Positions 53,679-64,000 of a DNA stretch of 64,000 nt are shown here, piece by piece. This stretch comes from Curvibacter lanceolatus ATCC 14669 (lineage in GTDB: Bacteria; Pseudomonadota; Gammaproteobacteria; Burkholderiales; Burkholderiaceae_C), in assembly GCF_000381265.1 (NCBI RefSeq), contig NZ_KB906259.1:248001-312000 (forward strand), given 5' to 3'. The notes below the pieces were generated by a model. The model saw nothing but the letters and a program-made list of their open reading frames with translations, was not told the origin of the DNA and did not search any database. The translations under genes and the position numbers were made by a program. Numbering within the stretch: the first letter of the stretch is position 1; each line of letters starts with the position of its first letter.

Positions 53679-53840
53679 GGCGGCTGGGGTCCGGTGATTC
53701 CGCCAAGCTGGGCGGCACATCCGCCAGCATACCGCGCCCGTCAATCGCCCGGGACACCGATGCCGTGCCGGTTCACCAAGCTGATTCGAAGCCTTTGCAA
53801 AGCCGTTGCGGCGGCTCGCCCCCAGGCGGGGCCCAGGATC

Positions 53841-54620
53841 TCAGGCGCGGCGCGACACCAGCGGCTTGAACACGCGCAGCCACTTGGTGGCCGGCAGGCC
53901 CCAGCGGCTCTGGATGAGTTCGGCGCGCTCCAGCAGCACCTCGCGCTTGGGGCGCGACGGGGTGCGCTGGGCCAGCACCACGGTGTTGCCTTCGCGGGTG
54001 GGCTTGAAAGCCCAGACGGCCTCGGCACCAAAGGCCTCGACCATCTTCTCGACGCTGCGCTCGTAGCTGGAGGAGCGGCCGAACAGGTTGACGGTCATGC
54101 AGGCGTCTTCGCTGAGCAGCTGGCGGCAATCGGCATAGAACTCGGCGCTGTCGAGCACCGGGGCAGCCGCCTCGTGGTCGTACAGGTCAACCTGCAGGGC
54201 GTCGACCACGCCATGCCACATGGGGTTGCGGATTTCTTCAGCGGCGTCAGCAATCACCACACGCAGCTTGCTGTCGTCGGGGGGCAGCTTGAACCAGCCA
54301 CGGCAGGCATGCAGCACCTGGGGGTTGAGTTCGATGGCGGTGGTGGTGACCTTGAGCTTCTTGCGGCAGAACTTGGTCAGGGTGCCGGCGCCCAGGCCCA
54401 GTTGCATGGCATGGAAGCGGGTCAGGCGGGCCGGATCGGTGAACAGCAGCCAGGCCATCATGCGCTGCACGTACTCCAGCTCGATGTCGTAAGGGGCGTC
54501 CATCAGCATGGTGCCCTGGATCCATTCGGTGCCCAGGTGCAGGCTGCGCACGCCGTCCCAGTCCGAGAAATTGACTTCGGGCAGTTCGACGGGGGTGGGG
54601 GTGGATTTGCTGCGGGCCAT
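53841..54620 (-). CDS. Spermidine-synthase-like methyltransferase-fold protein
   Basis: A 259-residue protein of the spermidine synthase superfamily. The nucleotide motif AMQLGLGAGTLTKF is at about 69-82, IELNPQVLHACRGWF follows as the second acidic contact region, and DALQVDLYDHEA holds the active-site Asp region. No separate speD or speE partner lies nearby. The short N terminus and the lack of the usual SpeE N-terminal beta-domain suggest a relative and not a classical polyamine enzyme. Substrate unknown. It lies 69 bp downstream of the glycosylase start-side neighbour and on the same strand. Confidence 0.78.
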   Translation of the reverse strand: MARSKSTPTPVELPEVNFSDWDGVRSLHLGTEWIQGTMLMDAPYDIELEYVQRMMAWLLFTDPARLTRFHAMQLGLGAGTLTKFCRKKLKVTTTAIELNPQVLHACRGWFKLPPDDSKLRVVIADAAEEIRNPMWHGVVDALQVDLYDHEAAAPVLDSAEFYADCRQLLSEDACMTVNLFGRSSSYERSVEKMVEAFGAEAVWAFKPTREGNTVVLAQRTPSRPKREVLLERAELIQSRWGLPATKWLRVFKPLVSRRA

Positions 54621-54689
54621 GGCGGTGCGGGTGAAAAACGGTGCAGCACTGTAGCAGGCCGGCCCGGCGCATGAAGCTCAGGCCGCCAC

Positions 54690-55187
54690 TCAGAGCAGCC
54701 CCGCCGCCTCGAAGGCCTCACGCCAGGCGGCCAGCTTGTGCGCCAGGGTCTGGGAGGCATTGGCCGGGCTGGTGGAAGGCAGGCGCCACACCGGCAGGCC
54801 CAGGGCCTGGGTGTGCCGCGCATGGCGAAAGCTTTCGCCCCCGTTGTGGGCAATGGCGCACAGGCTGGGGCAACGCTGGCGCAAGCTGGCCAGGTCATTG
54901 ACCTGGGGGTTGCGGATGGCGCTGTCCAGGCTGCCCTGGCGCTCGCACGAGGCGTACACATCCCACAGCCCCAGGCCGCGCTGCTGCAGTTGCTGCAGAC
55001 GATCGGGGTAGGCCAACGCCACCAGATCGCATTGCCACAGGGTGGACAGGATCTTCCAGAACTGGTTTTGCGGGTGCCCGTAGTACTGCTGCTGGGCCAG
55101 CGAACGGGCGCCCGGAAAGCTGCCCAGCACCAGCAGCCGGGTGCCCGCCCCCAGCACCGGGGGCAGGCCTGTGAGGCGCTCGCTCAT
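54690..55187 (-). CDS. DNA-deoxyinosine (hypoxanthine) glycosylase, UDG family 6-like
   Basis: A 165-residue member of the uracil-DNA glycosylase superfamily. It begins with LLVLGSFPGARSLAQQQYYG, then HPQNQFWKIL, in which the Asn is the catalytic residue of the family 6 HDG group. A late SPANAS is the second active-site loop. These enzymes remove hypoxanthine (deaminated adenine) from DNA. ATG 55187 overlaps the TatD stop by 4 bp (ATGA), so the two are translated together. The superfamily is clear; the substrate call rests on the motif pattern. Confidence 0.83.
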   Translation of the reverse strand: MSERLTGLPPVLGAGTRLLVLGSFPGARSLAQQQYYGHPQNQFWKILSTLWQCDLVALAYPDRLQQLQQRGLGLWDVYASCERQGSLDSAIRNPQVNDLASLRQRCPSLCAIAHNGGESFRHARHTQALGLPVWRLPSTSPANASQTLAHKLAAWREAFEAAGLL

Positions 55188-56035
55188 GGTGCCGCCCCGG
55201 CCAGCAAGGGCTCGAGCCGGGGCAAGGCCGCGCAGGCATTGCGTGTGGTGGCCTCGGCCAGATCCGCCAGCGGCAGGCCGCGCAGCTCTGCCAGCACCTG
55301 CGCAATGCGGGGCAGTTCGGCCGGCGTGTTGCGCCCTTGGGGCAGGCCCGCGGCGCGCTCGGCCGCGGTGCGGTACAGCCAATGCGGCGGGATGTCGGGC
55401 GCATCGGTCTCCAGCACCAGGGCCTCCAGCGGCAGTTCGGTGGCCAGACGCCGCAGCTGCAAGGCCCGGTCGTAGGTGAGCGCCCCGCCAAAGCCCAGCT
55501 TGAAGCCCAGGTGCACAAAGGCCTCGGCCTGCTGGAAGCTGCCATTGAAGGCATGGGCGATGCCCCGCCAGGCCCCTGCCCCGGCCCCACCGATCGAGCG
55601 CAAGGCGGCCAGCAAGAGGTCGGCAGATCGCCGCACATGCAGGATCACCGGCAGATCGAACTGGCGCGCCAGGCGCAGCTGGGCCCGGTAGAAATGCTGC
55701 TGGCGTGCCATGTCCAGGCCCGGCACAAAACCATCCAGCCCGATCTCGCCCACCGCCACCAGGCGCGGGTCGGCCTGCGCAGCCTGCAGGGCCTGGGCGA
55801 GTTGGTCCAGATCGGTGTCGGCCGCCTGGGGGGTGTACAAGGGGTGGATGCCCAGGGCGTAGCTGTCGCCATGCCGGTGGGCCAGGCGGCGCACGGCCTC
55901 GAAATGGGCCACCGCGACCGCGGGCAGAACGCAGTGCCCCACCCCGGCGGCACGGGCCTGCTGGCGCACGGGGTCAACGTCGGCGGCCAGCTCGGGGGCA
56001 TCCAGGTGGCAATGGGTGTCTAGCCAGAACAACAT
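55184..56035 (-). CDS. TatD-family metal-dependent hydrolase / DNase
   Basis: A 283-residue TIM-barrel hydrolase. Metal ligands are in place: DTHCHLD (two His), GEIGLD (Glu), ILHVRR (His), HAFNG (His) and ETDAPDIPPHW (Asp). The family acts as 3'-5' exonuclease or DNase and has been linked to repair of oxidised and deaminated DNA. Coupling by ATGA to a deoxyinosine glycosylase fits a repair role. ATG 56035 (MLFWLDTHCHLD) is the regular start. Confidence 0.9.
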   Translation of the reverse strand: MLFWLDTHCHLDAPELAADVDPVRQQARAAGVGHCVLPAVAVAHFEAVRRLAHRHGDSYALGIHPLYTPQAADTDLDQLAQALQAAQADPRLVAVGEIGLDGFVPGLDMARQQHFYRAQLRLARQFDLPVILHVRRSADLLLAALRSIGGAGAGAWRGIAHAFNGSFQQAEAFVHLGFKLGFGGALTYDRALQLRRLATELPLEALVLETDAPDIPPHWLYRTAAERAAGLPQGRNTPAELPRIAQVLAELRGLPLADLAEATTRNACAALPRLEPLLAGAAP

Positions 56036-56162
56036 GGGCCCGATGATGCCTGAAGCGCCATGGCCTTGCGGCCTGCGCACGCCGTGCAGCCGCCGGCAAA
56101 GCATGCTAAGGTTTTGCCCAGGCGCCGACATCGTGCCGACGCCCCAGGACACAGGTGACCCC

Positions 56163-57179
56163 ATGCGCAGGCCCGCCTTGTACATCCCACCCCGGCCCAG
56201 CGCCACCACCCAGGCCCAGGAGCCCCTGCCGGCCCCAGCGGACGTCTCACGGCCGAGCGCCGTGTCCCGGGCGACCGAAGCCCCTGCAGCCCGTGGTGAA
56301 GCCGCATCAACCTCACCAACCCCGACTGCCCCCGCCCCGCCTGCCCGACGGCCCCCCTGGCGCCGCCATGCACCAGCCTGGATCAGCGCCATCGCCCTGT
56401 TGCTGGCCGGCTTGCTGCTGGGTTGGCAGTTGGCGAGCAGGCCCCAGGCCCTGACGCAGCACGACATCGATGCCGCCGTGCGGCACAGCCTGGAAACCCA
56501 GCCCCTGCGCTCCCCCGTGGCGCAGGCTGCGGAGCGGGTGGCCCCCTCGGTGGTGCGGGTGGTGGGCTTTGGCCATGATGGGGCCGACCGCCCTGCACAC
56601 AGGGGCAGCACCCGGGGCCGCGCACAGGGCCGGGACGAACGCGAGACCAGCGTGGGCACCGGCGTGGTGCTGGTGGACAGCGGTCTGATCCTGACCAACC
56701 TGCATGTGGTCAAGGGGGCCGAGCGCATCGGCCTGGTGTTCAGCGACGGCTTGAGGGCCGGGGCCACCCTGGTGGCGAGCCGACCGGAGCAGGACCTGGC
56801 CGTGCTGCAGGCCAGTCGCATCCCCGACGATCTGGTGGCCGCCACACTGGCCAGCAGCACCAGCCTGCGCCTGGGCGACATGGTGGGCGTGATCGGCTTT
56901 CCCTACGGCATCGGGCCCTCGGTGTCGGCCGGGGTGGTGTCGGGGCTGGAGCGCGAGTTCGAGTCACCCCAGGGGCGCCACACCCTGAACCACATGATCC
57001 AGTTCGATGCGGCGGCCAACCCGGGCAACTCCGGCGGCCCCCTGTTCACGGCCCAGGGCGAGGTGGTGGGCATCGTGACGGCCATCCTCAACCCCGGCCC
57101 GGCGAAGACCTTCATCGGCATCGGCTTTGCCGTGCCGATCGAGAGCGCCGCCACTGCCGCCGGCATGCCCCCTTTCTAA
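56163..57179 (+). CDS. Membrane-anchored HtrA-like serine protease without PDZ domain
   Basis: A 338-residue trypsin-like protease. A Pro/Ala-rich cytoplasmic segment (about 1-70) precedes one transmembrane helix (about 72-90, WISAIALLLAGLLLGWQLA). The protease domain follows, with His181 (LTNLHVV), Asp211 (EQDLAVL) and Ser290 (NPGNSGGPLF). It stops soon after the protease domain and has no PDZ domain, unlike DegP or DegS. ATG 56163 is used; the frame is open further upstream without coding character. It faces the periplasm and probably cleaves misfolded or signalling proteins. It lies 29 bp upstream of the MoxR gene on the same strand. Confidence 0.88.
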   Translation: MRRPALYIPPRPSATTQAQEPLPAPADVSRPSAVSRATEAPAARGEAASTSPTPTAPAPPARRPPWRRHAPAWISAIALLLAGLLLGWQLASRPQALTQHDIDAAVRHSLETQPLRSPVAQAAERVAPSVVRVVGFGHDGADRPAHRGSTRGRAQGRDERETSVGTGVVLVDSGLILTNLHVVKGAERIGLVFSDGLRAGATLVASRPEQDLAVLQASRIPDDLVAATLASSTSLRLGDMVGVIGFPYGIGPSVSAGVVSGLEREFESPQGRHTLNHMIQFDAAANPGNSGGPLFTAQGEVVGIVTAILNPGPAKTFIGIGFAVPIESAATAAGMPPF

Positions 57180-57208
57180 ACCCACCCGCCAGGCCAAGGA
57201 ACCCGCCC

Positions 57209-58226
<1,018 letters not shown>

Positions 58227-58255
<29 letters not shown>

Positions 58256-59213
58256 GCCCTCCGAACCGGCCAGCCCGGGGCCTGCCCAGCTGAACCTGGA
58301 CTGGCCTGCACTGAAGCGCCTGCACGGCTGGCGGCCAGGGCCTTACCTGAGCCTGTTGCGCGGCAGCGGCCTGGACTTGGCGGACCTGCGCGAATACCAG
58401 CCCCATGACGAGGTGCGGCACATCGACTGGAACGCCACGGCCCGCCTGCAGACCCCCCATGTGCGGCTGTTCCATGAAGAGCGCGACATGAGCGCCTGGT
58501 TTGTGCTGGACCAGAGCGGCTCGATGCAGTTCGGCTCAGGCCAGCTCAGCAAGGCCGCCTTGGCGCACAGCCTGATCTGGGGCCTGGCCTCCCCCTGGCT
58601 GCGCCAAGGCCACCGGGTGGGGGCCCTGACCTTCAATGAACACAGCCCCCAGGGCCTGCGCCAAAGCCCACGCGCCCTGGGCGGGCGGCAGGGGGCCGCG
58701 CAGCTGCGCCATGCCCTGAGCCGGGTGCCGGGCAGCCTGCGCGCCAGTTCACCTCCTGAAAAAGCCACACGCACCCAAACCCTGGCGCGGGCTCTGCACC
58801 AGGCCGGTGCGACGCTGCACCGGCGCGCCACCGTGCTGGTGCTGAGCGATTTCCAGGAGCAGACCGACTGGGAGCCCGCTCTGGGCCGCCTGGCCCAGCG
58901 GCACGATGTGGTGGCCATGCAATTGCTGGACCCCCTGGAACAGGCACTGCCGGACCTGGGCCTGCTGCATCTGCTGGATGCCGAAAGCGGCACCACCTTG
59001 TGGGTGGACAGCCGCGACCGTGCGCTGCGCGCGCGCTTTGCCCAGGCCGCCGCCGAACGCGATGCCCGCCTGCGCGAGGCCTTTGCCCGCGCCGGTGTGG
59101 ATGCGCTGGCGCTGAGCACGGCGGCGGATTGGGTGAGCGAATTGCGGCGCTTCGTGCGGCTGCGCAGCGGCCTGCCCGCCCAGCCCCCTCTGCCGCAGGA
59201 GGCCGCTGCATGA
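58227..59213 (+). CDS. DUF58 domain protein
   Basis: A 328-residue protein. The DUF58 signature is LADLREYQPHDEVRHIDWNA near 50-70, followed by a VWA-like fold with WFVLDQSGSMQFG (a MIDAS-type DxSGSM) and VLVLSDFQEQ. Members work with MoxR ATPases. The start overlaps the MoxR end by 29 bp and the next gene overlaps its stop by 4 bp. It is soluble with no signal peptide. Function in this operon is unknown; related operons support membrane-protein or envelope processes. Confidence 0.9.
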
Positions 59214-60262
59214 GCTTTCTGTGGCCTCAGATGTTGTGGCTGCTGGCCTTGTGCCCGCTGACCGTGGCGGCTTACGTGTGGCTGCTACGCCGCCGCACCG
59301 CCACCCTCCGTTACCCAGGGCTGGGGCTGTTGCAACAGGCCATGGGGCCGGGCCGGCGCTGGCGCCGCCACCTGCCCCCCACCCTGCTGCTGCTGGCCTG
59401 GGCCGTGCTGTTGCTGGCTGCCGCACGGCCCGTGGCCCGGATCAGCCTGCCCAGCGAACAACAGACCTTGCTGCTGGTGATGGACGTGTCGGGCAGCATG
59501 CGCGCCACCGACGTCAAACCCAACCGGCTGGTGGCGGCCCAGGAGGCGGCCAAGGCCTTCATCCGCAGCCTGCCCCGGCAGGTGCGTGTGGGCATCGTGG
59601 CCTTTGCCGGCAGCGCCCAGCTGGCCCAGGCGCCCACCCGCAACCACGAGGACCTGTTCCAGGCCATCGAGGGCTTTCAGCTGCAGCGGGGCACGGCCAC
59701 CGGCAATGGCCTGGTGGTGGCGCTGGCCACGCTGTTCCCGCAGGCGGGCATTGACCTGGCGCACTGGGGCGCTGGCGGCCCTGGGGGGGCGGGTGCCGTG
59801 ACGGCGACCCCGCTGGGCAGCCGTGGGGCCGCCAACCCGCCGCCGTGGCAGCCCGTGCCTGCAGGCTCTTACACCTCGGCAGCGATCATCATGTTGACGG
59901 ACGGCCAGAGAACCACCGGGGTGGACCCCCTGGAGGCCGCCCGGCTGGCGGCCGAGCGCGGGGTGCGCGTGTACACCGTGGGGGTGGGCACGGTGGACGG
60001 CGAGACCGTGGGTTTCGAAGGCTGGTCGATGCGGGTGCGGCTGGACGAGGAGACGCTGAAGGCGGTGGCAGCGCGCACCCAGGGGGAGTACTTTCATGCG
60101 GCCTCGGCCGAGGCCTTGCACCAGGTCTATGAAAACCTGAGCTCACGGCTGGCACTGGAGACGCACGAGACCGAGATCAGCGCCTTGCTGGCCTTGGCGG
60201 CGGCGGCGCTGGTCCTGCTGGCTACGGGTTTGTCCTTAGTCTGGTTCGGCCGCGTGGCTTGA
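59210..60262 (+). CDS. VWA domain membrane protein (BatA-like)
   Basis: A 350-residue protein with two N-terminal helices (about 5-22 and 58-75), a von Willebrand A domain (about 85-290) with an intact MIDAS (DVSGSM at 92-97, and LTDGQ), and a C-terminal helix (about 323-345). The layout matches BatA of the MoxR-linked Bat operons. The VWA part should face the periplasm. ATG overlaps the DUF58 stop. BatB, TPR and BatD partners that often follow are absent; cheV comes next, 127 bp away. A minimal MoxR/DUF58/VWA operon is thus seen. Confidence 0.9.
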   Translation: MSFLWPQMLWLLALCPLTVAAYVWLLRRRTATLRYPGLGLLQQAMGPGRRWRRHLPPTLLLLAWAVLLLAAARPVARISLPSEQQTLLLVMDVSGSMRATDVKPNRLVAAQEAAKAFIRSLPRQVRVGIVAFAGSAQLAQAPTRNHEDLFQAIEGFQLQRGTATGNGLVVALATLFPQAGIDLAHWGAGGPGGAGAVTATPLGSRGAANPPPWQPVPAGSYTSAAIIMLTDGQRTTGVDPLEAARLAAERGVRVYTVGVGTVDGETVGFEGWSMRVRLDEETLKAVAARTQGEYFHAASAEALHQVYENLSSRLALETHETEISALLALAAAALVLLATGLSLVWFGRVA

Positions 60263-60389
60263 AACCCACTGTTGCCACCTGAGTCAGCGCAAGCCGGGCC
60301 GGGAAACCCAGACAAGCTAACACTCTGGCTCCCCACGGCGCAAAGTTGGGACTAGACTGTGTTTTTCTTTGTCACAAGTGGAAATCGCC

Positions 60390-61349
60390 ATGACCTCAGA
60401 AGCCCAACGAGAGATCGACGAGCGCACCAATCTGACCAGCAGCAACAAGTTTGAACTGCTGCTGTTCCGCCTGGGCAAGGATGCTCATGGGGACAAGTCT
60501 GAGCTGTTCGGCATCAATGTGTTCAAAGTGCGCGAGATCGTGGAGATGCCCAAGATCACCGCCATCATCGGGGCCGCCAAGGGCGTGCTGGGGGTGGTGA
60601 ACCTGCGCGGCCAGGTGATCCAGGTGATCGATCTGCCCTTCATCGTGGGGTGCCAGCCGGTGACCGGCCTGAACATCATGCTGGTGGCCGAGTTTGCGCG
60701 CCACACCATCGCCTTTGCGGTGGAAGCGGTGGAAGAGATCGTGCGCCTGGACTGGACCCAGGTGCTGGCGGCCGAGGGCAATGCCGCCTCGGGCATGGTG
60801 ACCAGCATCGCCCGCCTGGACGGCGATGTAGACAACACCCGCCTGGTGCAGGTGCTGGATGTGGAAGCCATCCAGCGCCGCGTCAGCCCCACGCCCGACC
60901 AGGAAGTGAACCCCGGCACCATCGGCCCCTCGCTGAACCTGCGCCCTGGCAGCGTGGTGCTGGCCGCCGACGATTCGCCCATGGCCCGCACGCTGATGGA
61001 AAAGAGCCTGGAAGCCATGGGGGCCCCTTTTGTGATGACGCGCAGCGGCAAGGAGGCCTGGGAGACGCTGCAACGCATCGAAGCCGATGCACGCAAGGAA
61101 GGCCTGACCATCCGAGACAAGGTGGCCCTGGTGCTGACCGACCTGGAAATGCCGGAGATGGACGGCTTCACCCTCACGCGCAACATCAAGCAGGACGTTC
61201 GCTTCAGCGGCCTGCCGGTGGTGATCCACTCCTCGCTGTCCGGCACGACCAACGAGGATCACGTGAAGAGCGTGGGCGCCGACGCCTATGTGGCCAAATT
61301 TGCCCCCGCCGAACTGGCCCAGGTGCTGCGCTCGGTGATGAGCCGCTGA
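60390..61349 (+). CDS. cheV: Chemotaxis coupling/response protein CheV
   Basis: A 319-residue CheW-REC fusion. The CheW domain (about 20-165) contains FGINVFKVREIVEMPKIT and VNLRGQVIQVIDLP. The receiver domain (about 190-319) has DDSPMAR, the phosphorylation site Asp251 in LTDLEMPEMDG and the conserved Lys in AYVAKF. CheV links chemoreceptors to CheA and may dampen signalling when phosphorylated. ATG 60390 is preferred; a TTG at 60369 would add seven residues. No other che genes are in the window. It is 127 bp after the VWA gene and may have its own promoter. Confidence 0.95.
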   Translation: MTSEAQREIDERTNLTSSNKFELLLFRLGKDAHGDKSELFGINVFKVREIVEMPKITAIIGAAKGVLGVVNLRGQVIQVIDLPFIVGCQPVTGLNIMLVAEFARHTIAFAVEAVEEIVRLDWTQVLAAEGNAASGMVTSIARLDGDVDNTRLVQVLDVEAIQRRVSPTPDQEVNPGTIGPSLNLRPGSVVLAADDSPMARTLMEKSLEAMGAPFVMTRSGKEAWETLQRIEADARKEGLTIRDKVALVLTDLEMPEMDGFTLTRNIKQDVRFSGLPVVIHSSLSGTTNEDHVKSVGADAYVAKFAPAELAQVLRSVMSR

Positions 61350-61358
61350 GGTCTGCGA

Positions 61359-61379
61359 GGGGGCCACTGATCTGCCCCC
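61359..61379 (+). terminator. Weak terminator-like hairpin after cheV
   Basis: Perfect 6-base arms GGGGGC and GCCCCC, with a 9-base loop, lie 9 bases after the cheV stop. There is no T tract immediately after; a T-rich stretch occurs only ~15 bases further. It may slow polymerase or work with Rho. Confidence 0.3.
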
Positions 61380-61518
61380 GTGCGCGAGACTGTTTGATTT
61401 TTGTGCATCCAGCCCCGTCGCCCTGGGGTTGATGTCTACCTTGTTGCGGCTGCCACACCGGCCGCCCTGCTCCTGATGATCCTGGGGCGGGCTCTCATCG
61501 ACACAGAGGACTTGGCCC

Positions 61519-62109
61519 ATGCCCCCCGAAAGAACACACTCCTGGCCCCTGTGGGGCTTTTTCGTTTTGAGCAGCGCCCTCTTGAGCGCCTGTGATGGCG
61601 TGGGCTCCGACGCCCCGATTGGTGGCACGCTGAGCGGGCTGGCCAGTGGCCAGCAGATCGTGCTGCAAAACAATGCCAGTGACGACTTGACGCTGACGCG
61701 CAATGGCGACTTTCGGTTTGACACCCGCCTGAAGGCCGGTGACCGCTACAGCGTGAGTGTGCTCACCCAGCCTGCGGGCGTGACCTGCAGCGTGAGCAAT
61801 GGCAGCGGCAGGGTGAACAGCCGAGGTGATGGCGTGTTTGGCGTGAAGGTGGCCTGCGATACCGGACCCTCGCTGGGCGGCAACCTGTCCGGGCTGCAAA
61901 CGGGTACCAGCGTGACGCTGGCGAGCAATGGCATGTCGCTGGTACTGACGCAGAACGGCTTCTTCCAGTTCAAGAATTCACTGCCCGCCGGCACGCCCTA
62001 CCAGGTGGTGGTGGCGCAACAGCCGCTGCAAGGCCAGTGCAGCGTGAGCAATGGCAGCGGCAGCATTGTGGCGGGCAAGCTTTCGCTGGTGAATGTGGCC
62101 TGTCAGTGA
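61519..62109 (+). CDS. Surface lipoprotein with two tandem ~80-residue repeats
   Basis: A 196-residue protein with a lipobox (ALLSACDG, Cys at 25) after a hydrophobic leader, so it should be lipid-anchored, probably in the outer membrane. The mature part is two repeats. Each starts GGxLSGLxxG, has LxLTxNGxFxFxxxLxAG and V-QP, and ends CSVSNGSGxV and a VAC. The second lines up with the first along its length. This beta-rich repeat recurs in Burkholderiales surface proteins, by recall. Function is unknown. GAGG lies 9 bases before the ATG. Confidence 0.8.
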   Translation: MPPERTHSWPLWGFFVLSSALLSACDGVGSDAPIGGTLSGLASGQQIVLQNNASDDLTLTRNGDFRFDTRLKAGDRYSVSVLTQPAGVTCSVSNGSGRVNSRGDGVFGVKVACDTGPSLGGNLSGLQTGTSVTLASNGMSLVLTQNGFFQFKNSLPAGTPYQVVVAQQPLQGQCSVSNGSGSIVAGKLSLVNVACQ

Positions 62110-62614
62110 CAGGGATGAGTGACCAGGGGTCAAGCCTCTGGCTCAACCGCCGATAAGCATGAAAGGCGCTCGGTTTGAACACCGGCTCAAAGATCCGAAA
62201 TGCAGGGTGATCACCCCTCTTTTCCGAAGATCACCCGAATGTGAAGAGCAGACCATGGAGGCACGTGTTCCTGCGTCATGACCGCGCTCACCCGGGGGTG
62301 ACGGGTGAGGCAGGCCCCACGGTCCATGCCATGAACATCCTGAGACTCCGCATCCGGCCTGACGCGCCCATCAACCTGCATGCCCCGCTGATTCGGCAGG
62401 CGCCTTCCGTGGTCACGGTGAGCCACCGTGTTCAAGGCGCAGCCAACAGGGCCCAGGCCCAGGAGGCACCCGAACCGGCCCAGACGTCACCGTCAGTGAC
62501 CGCCCATGGCGGGCCGGACGCTTTGTCTGCCGCAGCCTGAGGTGCCGCGTCGGGCCTTCGCCAGCGGCCATGGCCCATGCCGCCACCCGCGATCTGCATC
62601 GGTCGCGATCCTGC
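62110..62614. other. Intergenic region, ~505 bp, no confident gene
   Basis: Between the lipoprotein gene and the gene downstream of lolD no frame shows the usual codon bias. A frame of 69 codons at 62331-62540 on the plus strand (MNILRLRIRPDAPINLHAPL) has somewhat reduced G/C at third positions and no ribosome binding site. I give it about 0.2. Nothing else is recognisable. Confidence 0.4.
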
Positions 62615-62979
62615 TCACAGATGGAATTGCTGCCGCAAGGCCTCGGCAAAGCTGGCGCTGCCACTCAGTGAGAGGGTGATGGTGCGACGCACCAGTTCAT
62701 CCGTGGAGGCCTCACTCGAGACCAACAGCCCGGGTGCATGAAGGTCGACCGCCAGCATGCGTGCAGGCTGGGTCTCGCACCAGGCCTGCAGATCCACATC
62801 CCACTCGCCGCCCTCGTCCATGGGCCTTTCAGGGCCGAAGTGCTGTCTGGCCCAATTCAGAACTGCGCCCACCTCGGCAAGCACCAGGTGCTGTTGCTCG
62901 GGCCAGACCGACGCCATGGCATCGAAGGTGACGGCTTCATCGGTGTCTTCGCTGCAGTCGAAGTCCAGCCAATCGAGCG

Positions 62980-62983
<4 letters not shown>
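62615..62983 (-). CDS. Small hypothetical protein coupled to lolD
   Basis: A 122-residue acidic soluble protein I do not recognise. It begins [21 protein letters not shown] and ends [15 protein letters not shown] 62983 overlaps the lolD stop by 4 bases (ATGA), so it is translated with lolD. No signal peptide or membrane helix. Its place at the end of the Lol operon suggests a lineage-specific accessory gene, with role unknown. Confidence 0.65.
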
Positions 62984-63697
<714 letters not shown>

Positions 63698-63705
<8 letters not shown>

Positions 63706-64000
63706 AGCGAAGGGCCTCGGCAGGGTTGACTCGGCTGGCTCGCCAGCTGGGGTAGAGGGTGGCCACAAAGGCCAGCAACAGCGAGATCAGGGTGATGGGC
63801 AGGATGTCGCCCTGCTGCGGATCACTGGGCATGCGGCTGATGAGGTAGATGTCCTTGGGCAGAAAGCTGGCATGAAAGGCTTGCTCGATGGCGGGCACGA
63901 TCACATCGATGTTGCAGGCAATGGCCAGGCCCAGCACCAGACCCGCCAAAGTACCGATCACGCCCACCATGGCGCCTTGCACCACAAAGATCCCCATGAT
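63698..64000 (-). CDS. Lipoprotein-releasing permease (LolC/LolE family), C-terminal part
   Basis: The C-terminal ~100 residues of a FtsX-like permease; the gene runs past the window edge. Visible are [21 protein letters not shown] (helix), the periplasmic-side stretch with [11 protein letters not shown], and the last helix [20 protein letters not shown] followed by [11 protein letters not shown], the standard Lol/MacB ending. It precedes lolD with an 8 bp overlap. Whether it is LolC or LolE cannot be said from this end. Confidence 0.92.

Noticed and set aside
51777-54674. 965-codon plus-strand frame spanning the PulE and spermidine-synthase-like genes
   Set aside because: It crosses two real minus-strand genes and the gap between them without domain content.

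Overview
The window is chromosomal DNA from a high-GC betaproteobacterium, most likely Burkholderiales of the Comamonadaceae type. This rests on four things seen here: the order polA / DUF2782 gene / choline-kinase-type thrB / BPSS1780-like membrane gene / uvrD; four Bug-type (TctC) periplasmic receptors plus a TctBA permease pair; a DUF3422 membrane protein; and strongly G/C-biased third codon positions. The genus cannot be fixed from the sequence alone. There is no prophage, integron, CRISPR array or complete insertion sequence. The one mobile item is a ~270 bp MITE-like element that breaks a sulfonate-receptor gene.

Layout. 0-4 kb: an AraC regulator cut by the window edge, a LysR regulator divergent from a protocatechuate 4,5-dioxygenase gene pair (ligA, ligB), and a Bug receptor. 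4-12 kb: a ZIP metal transporter, an exported dienelactone-hydrolase-like enzyme, a triple-PAS diguanylate cyclase, an SDR protein and a Cache-GGDEF-EAL protein. 12-20 kb: the housekeeping block from polA to uvrD. 20-26 kb: an RpiR regulator divergent from an M20 peptidase and a Bug receptor, with two AT-rich palindromes between them, then guaC, a beta-hydroxyacid dehydrogenase and tRNA-Lys(CTT). 26.7-29.8 kb: a minus-strand operon of amino-acid-type receptor, amidase and 2-keto-4-pentenoate-hydratase-like enzyme. 30-34 kb: a PAS-GGDEF-EAL protein and the interrupted SsuA-like gene. 34-40 kb: an Lrp/AsnC regulator divergent from aromatic aminotransferase, FAD-linked 2-hydroxyacid dehydrogenase, Bug receptor, kynurenine-formamidase-like hydrolase and RidA. 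41-47 kb: SDR protein, EamA exporter, gamma-glutamyltransferase, GntR regulator and peptide-type receptor. 47-51.6 kb: Bug receptor, DUF3422 gene and tctBA. 52-56 kb: an orphan PulE-type ATPase, a spermidine-synthase-like protein, and a coupled deoxyinosine glycosylase/TatD pair. 56-62 kb: an HtrA-like protease, a MoxR/DUF58/VWA operon, cheV and a lipoprotein. 62.6-64 kb: the end of a Lol lipoprotein-export operon.

How the genes fit together. The recurring pattern is a local regulator, one periplasmic receptor and two to four enzymes, usually without a membrane permease. It occurs at 1-4, 20-23, 26-30, 34-40 and 41-47 kb. This suits a soil or water organism that takes up many organic acids, aromatics and peptide-like compounds and lets several receptors share a few permeases, perhaps including the TctBA pair here. 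Three cyclic-di-GMP proteins and cheV point to regulated motility or attachment. The most unusual observations are the MITE-like element in the SsuA-like gene, the aryl-2-hydroxyacid/amino-acid cluster at 34-40 kb, the paired palindromes at 20.5 kb and an SDR protein that lacks its catalytic Tyr and Lys.
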